Assembly (NCBI GenBank): GCA_000695325.1
Contig: AVPN01000072.1
Span: 1-25,067, forward strand
Length of the DNA stretch: 25,067 bases
DNA from: Pleurobrachia bachei
Taxonomy: Eukaryota; Ctenophora; Tentaculata; Cydippida; Pleurobrachiidae
Direction of reading: 5' to 3'
Of the stretch, positions 11,201 through 22,979 are shown one piece after another (positions within the stretch are counted from its first letter, which is position 1; each line of letters starts with the position of its first letter). The notes under the pieces are model-generated. The model worked only from the letters and a program-made list of their open reading frames with translations, was not told where the DNA came from and ran no database searches. The position numbers were made by a program, and so were the translations under genes.

Positions 11201-14200
11201 TTCAGCATGGTGCCTATTTTGGGGAGCTTCCTTCTTGACCACGTGTTTCTGTTGGTAGCGGTGGTGGTGGTGCCTCTTCTCTGTTCCCTACACAACCCAA
11301 TTGTTTATCTGGCGATGAAGCCAAAGGAGAGGAGGAGGGTGACGCCCGTCGGTGTCGTGATGATGAACAGACCCCCAAAGTAGCAAACTCATGAAGAGAT
11401 CGTGATTCAACACGCAGAACGTGTGTGAATAGATCGAAGTGAGATATAGAAGAGAGAGAACCCTGAACCGAATCGGTAGTACAACAGAATCGGAGGACAG
11501 AAATATGTGTTTATCAAAAACTTATTTGTTGAATAATTTGCATGAATTAATTAATTTTATTACATGCTGCTTGTTATCATAATCCAATATCCATGACCTA
11601 TGACGTCGTAGATCACGTGATATGCCCATATACGGTGGTGGGACGGTGGTGGGTCCCAAACCCCTATTTAAGTTGCATACCGTGGGGGGGGGGGGGGGGG
11701 TTGGCAAGTTCATACAAAGAGCCCGATTCACCGGGATGCTCGAGGGAAAACGTTAAATGTTAATACCCGGCAAATCGAGGTTCGACTAAGTTGGTAAGAA
11801 TAATAATATCATGAGAGGTACCTACTACCTGGGAACTATTGTATCGAGAACAAAGTGTAGTAGTACCTGAGAGATACCTGGTCCTACTACCTGGGAAATA
11901 TTACATCAAGAACAAAGTACCTGAGAAGCATCAGCACCGCCACCCAGGGGAGCAATAGTATCGGCTCCCTCCGCAGACTCATTGACAATATCGCTGTTAG
12001 CGGTAGTACTGGGCTTATTGGACACAACCGAGATACTGGCTGCTTTAGCACGGACATTGGGCGTAGGAGAGTCTTTGTTCCTGAGGAGGAGAATGGGGTG
12101 TTAGCATATTAGAAAGGAGGGATGTTTAGGAATGGCCAATGGGATGAGATGTTAGAACATTCGGACAGGCCAAATACTGAATAGTGGAGCTCTGAACTCT
12201 CAAGAAACACAAGAAACATTGTAGTTTTGTAAGCTTCCTCAACTACTAATGTTAGTTTTATAGTAAGATAAGCTATATTTACCTACGAGCCTCGCCATCA
12301 GGGAAGGGTGGGAGAGCCACTACCACCACCTGTTCAGGTCCTTTGAGGAGTTGAATCAGCTGTTCGTGTTGCATATCAGCAACTAATTCACTTCGAACCT
12401 GTGGGAGTGGTTATTATAGGGTTGTAGTTAATGGGTGGTTCTACAACAACTAGATTTAGTAAGCGATCTTTGATCCTCACAGATTGAAATACAATAATAG
12501 TCTTCTTCTTTTCCTTCTGGAGGGTGCCTGGGAACAATATTTCGCAAATAAAATACAGTGTGATCAACCTCACCTCAAGTAACCGTGATGAGTGACGGAG
12601 TCCGGCAGCCCACGCAGGCCCATTCTCTGCCACGGTACCCACTATACCCTCGTACTGGATGTGGAACCCTAACTTGCCAAGTTGGTCCTTTATAACACGG
12701 ATCTCTTGGGTCTAGGGAGGAGAGTAATTAGTTAGCTAATCAGTTAGTTATAGACCTAATTAATTAGTCATAGAGCTAATCAGTTATAGAGCTAATTAGT
12801 TATGACCATGATTCAGATAAACTTTAGAATGGGTAGCATTATGTCATATTTACCTCACAGCCATTGCTGACACAAGTTAACCGTTTCACAATATCATCGA
12901 TATCGAATTGACTATCCTCTCCTCCAGATGAGGTGCTGGTATCACGTCTCATCTGAATTGCCTCTCCTGAAGTAATTTAGGTATTATTGTTTGCTAAATG
13001 ATTCTAATTATTGAATGCAGGTAGTTTCAGAGAGACTATAGAGTATAGAGGTTTTACTTACCTGCTCCATAGAAGAGCTTGAGAGAGTCCACATTTGAAG
13101 TCCATCCCAGTACCTTCCTACACTCTATCAAACAAACCATGAACTTGGTCTTAGTCTCCACAATCACAATTTCTTGTTGTGAGATCGCCAGAATACAAGT
13201 TTTCTCCACTCCCTCGCTCATCACCGAAACTTTCCACATGAGGGCTCCTTTACTGACAACCTCTGGAGCGAGTCGTTGTGCTATTCGGCCCTTTTTCTTA
13301 AAGGACCAGGATCGCGTCAACTTGCCTGAAATAAGTTGTACGTTAGGATTATTGTCTGCTGTTTGTCTGCTGTTTGTATATTGCTTCGAATAATACTAAG
13401 AGTTAGGACATAATTATTAGGATTAGGTTGTGGTTTTATGAACAACGAGTCTGTATCATCCTTGTCTGCTTGTGGAATCAATTATCGTAAACAGATATAC
13501 AGGGGAAAGAATAAACCCACGTGGTCAACCAGGACATAAAACAATTGCATGTCCAGGTTTTACCCAAGAAACCCTTGATCTTTCCCCTCAATATCTTACC
13601 TGTACTGCTGCCTTTTTTCTGGTTGGGAACCAGCGAGGTCGAAGTGCACATGTTATTGCAAAAGTCATTCAGGTAGGTCTCTCTAGTACGGGCTGCCATT
13701 AGGGATAACTTACAGGCCTTCAGACTAGCGTTCTGTGAGTTGATAACTGTAGTGGAGGATTGTTAGGAGTGTAAAATAAAAAAGGGTTTTGAGGGAGTTT
13801 TTTGAAGTTGGGTAGTAAGAAAGAGTAAAGAATCAGGGAATAAGGGAGGACATGAGTGGTTCACGGTAATACAGATAGCAACTAGTGCCCCCAACTAGTA
13901 GACAGTTTAGTAACACTTTAGTAACAGTTCAGTGCTCATTACTTTTGGTAAGAAGGAAATGTCGGAAGGTAGAATCCTTCTTCATCCTCCTCTCAGAGAT
14001 GGGTGGTCCAAATTCAGGTACCTCATCGCTCCGTGTTACCGCAATTCTGAAATACATGTCAGTGTTAGGAATTTAACAGAGTAAAATAGGAGGGGGGGGG
14101 TATGCCAACTTTATTTTGCTGCTACTGGGAGGGAGGCGGGAGCAGTAAAATAGAGATGGCGTACATGTCATTAAGGACAGGAGGGTTAAGGCGTGGGGGT

Positions 14201-17200
14201 CAGAAAATACTTGGGTGAGTGACAGTTCAGCTTGATTGCGTAGTGGGTGGCAAAAATTATTTGATGGCTATCGACGACCTCATAGGTGGTGAATAATTAA
14301 AAACAGGATTGACAGTCTTGAATCTCTATTTCAAGCTACATGACCGCTATCATGATGTGATTTGATCAATGGTACCCGTTTTATAATGAAAACATCCCCA
14401 CCCAACCATGGGGAGGGGGAGGCTTTGTGAGACACCGGTACAGCAACATTGCAAATTTACACTTACTCATAAGTACATTCCGGTGTACATGGATTATGAG
14501 CCCTGACCACTAGAAACACATGCTGGTAGTGAGATCTGAACTGGGCTGGGGTGAAAGGTGCTGATCCAGGTTCCTGGAAGATCACCGTCACGATATCATT
14601 TCCTATGTGCCGCTTCCTGACGACCTAGGGAGGGGTGTTAAAATGTTAGAACATGTGCGAGAAGTTTGGTATACGTTATGTACCCTGTTCCAGTACAATT
14701 ATATATGGTAAAAAGAAAACTCGCTCAGTAACAAAGCCCTCAAGTTATCGATATCGGGAGGGATAGAAATTATTGGCGGTTTCCCAAGAAAAACATTCCG
14801 TGATGGAGTGTACAAATACAATTGTCACCCACCTGTTGTGAATCGTTCTCAGAGTAGGGCAGAAGGGTGGAGACATGGAACATAATGGAGCAGTTGTTAA
14901 ACCGTGTAAAGAGGGAGTGGGAACCCGTAGTATCATCTGCAGATAATTAGTTATTAGGGGGTGGATAATTATTATAATTAGAGGTATCAGACACAATATT
15001 GGGGGGTCCACATTGGTGTGTGTATATATGTGCGCGGCTCAGCTCGTAGTAACTGCTGTAAATTTCAACTCTCCACTGCGCGCACCCACTAAAATCTTGC
15101 AATGGGGTGACCGCGGCGGCGGCGAGGCGATGTTGTGTGATCGCCTTATAAAGTTGGTTCCGAAGCTGGCAAGGGGTTACTTCGTTACCACCTTATAAAA
15201 CAGGGAATTCTTGCTAGAACCAAGAAATCATTAGTGGCAAGCTAATTTTTATACACACAGACAGTCAATATGCTCCTAAAACACTTACTTTTATTATCCA
15301 GTCCTCCCCTGAACTGATCAAAACCCTTCAGTGCAACTTTATCCCCTATCGCCTCCATAAATTCGTCAAATGCTGGACTACCTTCAGCTGAAAATATTGG
15401 AATGTTAGGGGAGAGGAAGCTATGGTATGTGAGTGAGAGAGGGGAGAGAGAATCCGACTGCATAGTGCATATATATTGGAACACATAAATTCCAGGTCTG
15501 ATTTCAATAAAACGCGTGCCCTTTCTCTCTCTATCTCCATTTCTCTCTCTTCCTCCCTGTTATAAAGCAAGCTCTAACGAAAAATGTGCGTGTACGTGTG
15601 TGGGAGTGTTGGCAGTTAGGACGGGTGGGTAATTCGGGTTAAATTAGAGTTGGCAATTCTGCTTAATCCACAATTACCACTAAACTTTACCCCTAAATCT
15701 ACATTCTTCCTTCCTTTCCGTTTATTTTCCTCTCTCTCCGTCGGTTTCTCTCTGTTTCTTTCTCGCTCTCTGTTTCTCTCGCTTTCTCTATCCCCTCTCT
15801 CTTCCTCACTTTGCTATTTTGGTCATTCTTCCTCCGATCTCCTATTATTATACCACTCAACTTCCCCATTCTACTCTCCCTCTATCTTTCTTCCTATTCT
15901 TCCAAGATTACCCGGCCCGGACCCCGCGATTACTCTCCAATGTACAGCGTCCCGTCTTGTTCACCAACCTATCTACATGAATTATATGTTGCAAAGAAGA
16001 CCGCAACTCGCAAGAGAATCTTCATACAATTTCCACTTGCTCCCTGAAGAAAGGGATCAAGACGGCAATACGATGACGTAGAAAATGATGATAGAATATG
16101 AGAATATAATGGGAGAGAGTGGGAGAGAGATAGAGAGAAAGGAGGAAGAAGGCGTTGTACAGGGTCAGCTTTTTATAGATAGTCTGCAAATGTAGTTTGG
16201 TGATATGTTTGAGAGAGAGAGAAAGAGATAGAAAGAGTGAGAGAAAAACTGAAACAAAAATGCTGTAGAAAGAATGTATATGTTTGACGCATGGTGCAAG
16301 CTGCATTCTTACCACAATGTGTCAGAAGACAGAAATAAAGAGAGTTTGTGCCCTAAAATTGCATACAGAGTTTGTGTCCTAAAATTGCATACTTGCACCA
16401 TAATTGTGTTACAAAGATCAAAGAGGTTTTAGGTTTAAAATGGAATGCATTACAAATAACCTTAATATTTGTTGCCAATGATTATTCTAGAAAGTATAGT
16501 TTGTCTTCCTCGAACCTTTCTGATCCCCAAAATATTGAGTGAGAACTAATCATAACTTAGCTACTGCTGGCACCGCTACAGACAGACACAATATGCTTCA
16601 AATTATTTGAGTGAGTAGATGTCTGAGAGTCGTGAAACAGACGTGGTGTGATAAACTTTGATTATGTGCTAAAATATTTCATCATCTTTCTTCCGGATAT
16701 TTGAACATGACCTTGACAAACGTTCGTAAGAATGTTTAAAAAGAAAGATGGTTTAGTTGAGTTACACGACTAATGCACCCGCCGAACCGCCCGAGTAGTG
16801 CACCCCCGGCCCCCGCATCGTACCGCCCCGCAGCAGCACTACAACACACGGGGAAATGTATTTCCATGTTGTAGCAGTGGGTGTGTAACACATGTGTATA
16901 CCTTTCGGCTTTATTACAGTGCATTTTCTCTCTCTTCCCTCTTTCTCTCTATCTCTCCCTATCCACCTCTCTCTCTCACTCCCTCTCTCCATATCCACCT
17001 CTGTGCCACGCACAATTGTCTAAAATTGGTGAGAAGCCTCATGATCCTTGTCTTGTTGACAACAATCCTGTGAGAGGAGATATATGGGGGTGGAGGTAAT
17101 GACAGGGTGAGAGAGATAGAGAGAGAGAGAGAGAGAGGGAGAGAGGGAGAGAGAGAGGGAGAGATAGAGAGAGAGAGAGTGAAAGATATATAGAGAGAGA

Positions 17201-17682
17201 GAGAGAGGGAGAGAGAGAGAGAGAAAGCCGACATGATGAAAGAACAATATCACAGTATCATTAGACCACGATAATATGTTTGAAGCTCAAAAACGATAAT
17301 AACAGCGGCTACCTTTTACACGCTGACGTTCCAATTGACCACTGATAATGTTCATGTTTTACTGTTCACGGAAGGCCAACCTCCAACATGTTCTAAGCGG
17401 GAAGTAAGAAAAGACGGTTCATGATTTACTGAACCCTAAATCGCACTTGCATCCGCAGAGACAATAATTATAGGGGTCGAGTAGAGCGTTTCTGGCGTTG
17501 GATGGAAAATTATTGGTCACTGTGCCCGTTATTTCACAGGTCTGGATTGTGAATAGAAGCACATTACATCACTCTCTCTCCGGCTACTGCTGTTGCATTC
17601 TTTTGACAGAGACAGGAAGCCTTTGTTTTTCTCCCTCCTGTATTGGAAATCGCAATATATATCCCAATCCCATTCTTTTCGG

Positions 17683-17724
<42 letters not shown>

Positions 17725-20700
17725 GTTAGGATATAATTCCCATTTCTTCCCGGGTTTCTTACACAAAATGGTGTGTGGCTGAGTGAGAGAGTGTTTGCTG
17801 CATGTGTTCGTGACATTGGGTATTAATAGATCAGACTACACAACCACACAATACACAATCTCTCTTTCTCTCATTGAATCTCCCATTCTATCTTTCTATC
17901 TCCCTTTCTATCTTTCTATCTTTCTTTCTATCTTCCTATCTGTCTTGTTTGACAGGTGGATACAGTTGGTGTGTTTTATACGTCACACGATATTTGGACA
18001 AACAAACAGGAAGATAAAACGAGAGAGGGAAGAAGAAGGGGAAAGGGTCTGGAGACGGGAGAAGAGAGGGAGATAGATAGATAGAGTTAGGAGAGAGAGA
18101 GAGAGAGAAGGAAATGAAGAGAGAGGGTTTAATATAAGATGAGAACATACTGCACACGTAATAGTTAATATCTTTCTGATGTGGTTCTGATGATACTAAT
18201 AGATCAGATGATAATATCAACGAGCGAAGTCGTGATCTCCATATATTTCAACATCCCTCTCTACCATCTACATCACAATACCGTTTTAACTCCAATTTCT
18301 CTCTGTATCCCCCCTCCGACAATAATAGCTAGAAGGGAGTGCACCAAAACACAAAGGAAGGGTGACGTTAGAGCATTCTTATTCAAAAAGAAACCGAAAT
18401 TGGTCAAAAGCTTTCTCTTTCGTAACGACATCTAGATCACCATATATTAATGAGGGGCGAGGTGGGTGACCTACCAAGTTTAATGCCAAGTTGAATGCCC
18501 TATTTGAAGCCCTGCTGCATCTCAAAAGGGAAGTAAAAACATGTTCGACCTTCTCTCTCCGCCCTCGGAGCGAGGTCGAGGAGTGTTAGGACATAATATA
18601 ACAAAAAAACCTTCCCAGTACATTATATTCACCAGTCATGCATTTATTACAGAATATTCAAATTTCTCTCACACTGCACTGCATAGAATGCTTTCTTACA
18701 GCTGTAACAGCATTCGACAATTTCTCCCTAGTTCTCTCTATCTTTCTCCTCTCTCTCACAAACATCCCCCCTCTCTCTCACTCTCGCTCTCACTCTCTCT
18801 CTCCTCTCACACACACTCTCTCTCCCTCTCTCTCGGTTACTCAACAAGAGAAGGATGCACTTTTACTGTTTCCTGACTAGCCATGTGGAGCATGTCCGAT
18901 GCACTATGTGACGAACAGTGTAACCACACACAACACACACAGTAACTCAGTACTGACAGACATCCACAGTACTGACAGACAATAGACAAGTAACATTATT
19001 TATTAACCGTACATGAGGTGTAACATTGCGTGTAGTATATAAAACATGTTATAATTATGTTTTACAGAACGTTTAGTTACAATCATCTGAAAAACACACC
19101 GAGTACCGACAAACATGTCATACCAAACAAACTGACACACAAACTGACGTATACAAACTGCCAAAGGAACTGACAAACAGACTGTGATGTATTCAAACCA
19201 ACACACAGACAACACACATACAGGGACAGGGCTCTGCCAGTGTAGATACCGGTAACTCAATTTAGGGTGGGGGTGAAAATTGAGAGCGAGTGGGCCGGAG
19301 AGAGAGAGAGGGTAATGGATAATGGAGAGAGAGATGGGGAGGGAGACAGAAAAAGAGAGAGATTTACGGGGACTAGTGGGAGAGAAATACGGAGAGATTT
19401 ACAGGGAGAGAGAAATAACGGAATACCAGTGGGAGAGAGAGACAAGGGCTTTGTCCGTTTGTATGTATGAGTGGGTCTGTGTATTATACCCACAACAGCC
19501 AAGCTCTCTTCGGCTTCTTTCGATTAATACACTGGCTTGCACATCTCTCTCTCTATTTCTCTCTCTCATTCTCTCTCTATCTCTCTCTCTTTCCCTCTCT
19601 CTCTTTGTATCTCTCTCTCCCTCCCTTTCTGCTATATTTTGAATCAGCAGATACAGCAGCTCATGGCGTCTCATTTCTATGTTTTCTAGCACACACATAA
19701 CAATCTCCCCTGTATGACTGGCCCGCAGGAGCCATTCACGAACAAACTAGTGGGAGGGAGGAGGAAAGGGAGAAGAAGAGAGGGTCTGGAGAGAGAAGAA
19801 AAGTAAGAGAGAGAGGGTTTTAGTATAAGATGAGAACATACTGCTGCACACGTAATAGTTAATATCTTTCTGATGTGGTTCTGATGATACTTAGATCAGG
19901 TCTGATACTATCAACGAGCTAGTGATCTCCATATATTTCAACATCCCAGCTCTACCATCTACATCACAATGCCGTTTTAGCCCCAATCTCTCTATATCTC
20001 CCTAATAGCTAGAAGGGAGTGACCGGAGTGCACCAAAACACAAAGGATGCGTGACGTTAGAGCATTCTTATTCAAAAAGAAACCGAATTTGGTTTCTCTT
20101 TCGTAACGACATCGAGATCACCATACATAAATGAGGATTGAGGGGAGGGGTGGGTGACCTACCAAGTTGAATCTGAAATCTGAAATCTGAATCTGAATGC
20201 CCTATTTGAAGCCCTTAGCCTGCATCTCAAAAGGGAAGTAAAAACTTGCCTTGTTCGACCCTTTCTCTCTCCGCCCCAGGAGCGAGGAGCACGGAGAAAG
20301 GTTAAGACACATAAAAAACCTTCCCAGTACATAATATAATATTTCACCAGTCATGCATTTATTACAGAATATTCAAATTTCTCTCACACTGCTGCTGCAT
20401 ACAATGCTTTCTTACAGCTGTAACAGCATTCGACAAATCTCTCCCTCTCTCCCTTACCCTCTCTCTCTGCCTCTCTCTCTTACTCTCTATCCTCCCACTC
20501 TCTCTCTCTCTCATACACACACACTCTCTCTCTCTCTCTCTCTCTCCGTTACTCAACAAGAGAAGGATGCACTTTTGCTGTTTCCTGACTAGCCACGGAG
20601 CATGTCCGATGCACTATGTGACGAACAGTGTAACCACACACACAACACACACACAGTAACTCAGTACTGACAGACGTCTGTCAGACAATAGACAAGTAAC

Positions 20701-21517
20701 ATTATTTATTAACCGTACATGTGGTGTAACATTGTGTGTAATATATAAAACATGTTACAATTGTGTTTAGTGACAATTAACTGGAAAACAAACTGACACA
20801 CAAACTGATATACATACCTATACAATTTTCAAACCAACACACAGACAACACATACAGGGACAGGGCTCTGCCAGTGTAGATACCGGTAACTCAATTTAGG
20901 GTGGGGGTGAAAATTGAGAGCGAGTGGGCCGGAGAGAGAGGGTAATGGATAACGGAGAGAGAGATGCGGAGGAAGACAGAAAAAGAGAGAGATTTACAGG
21001 GAGTAGTGGGAGAGAAAAAGAGAGAGAGATTTACAGGGAGAGAGAAATAACGGAATACCAGTGGGAGAGAGAGATCTTTGTCCGTTTGTGTGTGTGAGTG
21101 GGTCAGTGTATTATATACCCACAACAGCCAAGCTCTCTTCGGCTTCTTTCGATTAATACACTGGCTTGCACATCTCTCTCTCTATTTCTCTCTCTCATTC
21201 TCTCTCTATCTCTCTCTCTTTCCCTCTCTCTCTTTGTATCTCTCTCTCCCTCCCTTTCTGCTATATTTTGAATCAGCAGATACAGCAGCTCATGGCGTCT
21301 CATTTCTATGTTTTCTAGCACACACATAACAATCTCCCCTGTATGACTGGCCCGCAGGAGCCATTCACGAACAAACTAGTGGGGGATGTATGCACTTAGT
21401 AAATCTACATACTCTCACACGGACATATAGCTTCACGCAGAACTGTGGGGCGTGTAATAGTTTGTGGTGTGGTTAATGGAGAAGTGGTGAGAGAGAGAGA
21501 TAGAGAGAGAGAGAGAT

Positions 21518-21553
<36 letters not shown>

Positions 21554-22899
21554 AGAGAGGGAGAATATTGTAGGATAAAATGAAGAAAATACAAAGATAG
21601 AAAAAGATGGTACTTTCTCACTGACATGGCAAATACATACATCTACTGCTTCCCTTCCAGTGCTCGTGAGAGAGGGGAATATTTTATATTCGTCACTTTT
21701 ATTTCTCTGCCTACTTTTATTTCTCTGCTTCTAGGACTATACATTTGGTAGCGAGCTGCGAGGCTACCCCAGGTCCCCAGAGCGCTCTCTGTCTTTCCCT
21801 CTCTCTAGTGAAGCTACCCCCTCTCTCCATTTCGCTCTTTATTACCCCGCTACTCTTTCTCTCTAGCGTGGCACGAGTCACCGGTAATTCAAGGGTAGCC
21901 AAAAGGGGGAGGGGCAAGAATTTCAGATTCTCCAGAAGAGAAAGAATCGCCCTGATCTACAACGTCATTTTACTACAAGGGTTCGGTAGATCAAGAATCA
22001 TGTCCTGTAAACTTAAGAATCATGTCAGCTGTAACCAGGAACCGACCGAATCAGGAAATACTGGCCCCTGATTGGCTGATATCCAGTCACGTGACCTAAA
22101 TAACGAGTTCTGACTGGTTGTTTACTTGCTTCGGCCTATAACTTACCATTCCCGTACATCTCCTCCTCTGTTTTCTGGCCCGCTTTGCAGTACACCAGAC
22201 CCACCTTGTACGTCACGGCCAACTGAACAAGAGAGGGAATTAATTACCAAATATGGTTATTTTAGTTGGTTAATTGGCTGTCAGTTAATGCCAAATATGG
22301 TTATTTTAGTTAGCTCCGTGACAGTTGTAATTGGTTGTCAGTTGCATGTTTATCTAGTAACCCCGTATAAGGAGAGAGCCCCACATAAAGGGGCAAGTCA
22401 GAATGTCTAACTCACCGAAATGTCGTCAAACTTCAGTAGAGATTCAACAACCTGAAAAGAGAAATATTTAATTCATGACGTTGACAGATTCAAGGAAGAA
22501 GGGGAGGGTGGGGTATACAATTATTGAATCACTTCACTATTTCTTGTTGTGTGTCACCCGGCCCCTCTCACTAGTATTACGGTTTCTACCTGACACTATA
22601 CTATGAAACCGAGTCTTATACAACTTGAGTTTCGGGTCTTATAACTCCAGTGTATGGTCTTATAACTTTCGGGTCGAGCATTAGTCATAGTTCAGCTATG
22701 TAGGGAAGGTGAATGTACTGGGAGGTGCAAGAAGGGGAGACATACACACTGATCTGTGTAGGCCAATCACAGGCCATGATACTAGTCACGTGACTAGATA
22801 TCAGCCAATGAGAGGGGAGGAAATGAATCACGTGACTTGGTAGTGATGATAGCTGCTCTGAGTGCACTGCGAGCTGTAGTGACTGGGAGTGAGGTAAAC

Positions 22900-22979
<80 letters not shown>

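Larger units (their letters stand above)
15388..22146 (-). other. Giant intron of SIPA1L (exon 4 to exon 5)
   Basis: 6.76 kb separates adjacent pieces of the RapGAP domain. It holds (CT)n and (GA)n tracts of both orientations, a 26-bp tandem pair around AGTTTGTGNCCTAAAATTGC at 16341-16392, a GC-rich patch at 16770-16835, tandem duplication C, and a MITE-like element at its 5' end (22037-22136). The ORFs in it are low-complexity Ser/Leu or Arg/Glu translations of the microsatellites. I see no nested gene. Confidence 0.75.

Noticed and set aside
15013-15200. GC-rich segment as a tRNA or SINE
   Set aside because: No A/B box pair, no acceptor stem and no CCA or poly-A tail could be matched.
16341-16392. 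Two 26-bp direct repeats as a possible CRISPR or satellite array
   Set aside because: Only two adjacent units without spacers, in a eukaryotic intron; simple tandem duplication.
21745-22071. 108-codon plus-strand ORF ending ESGNTGP
   Set aside because: Its end is the MITE-like element and its start is CT-rich sequence. A similar ESGNTGP end at 7959-8153 has the same mobile-element origin.
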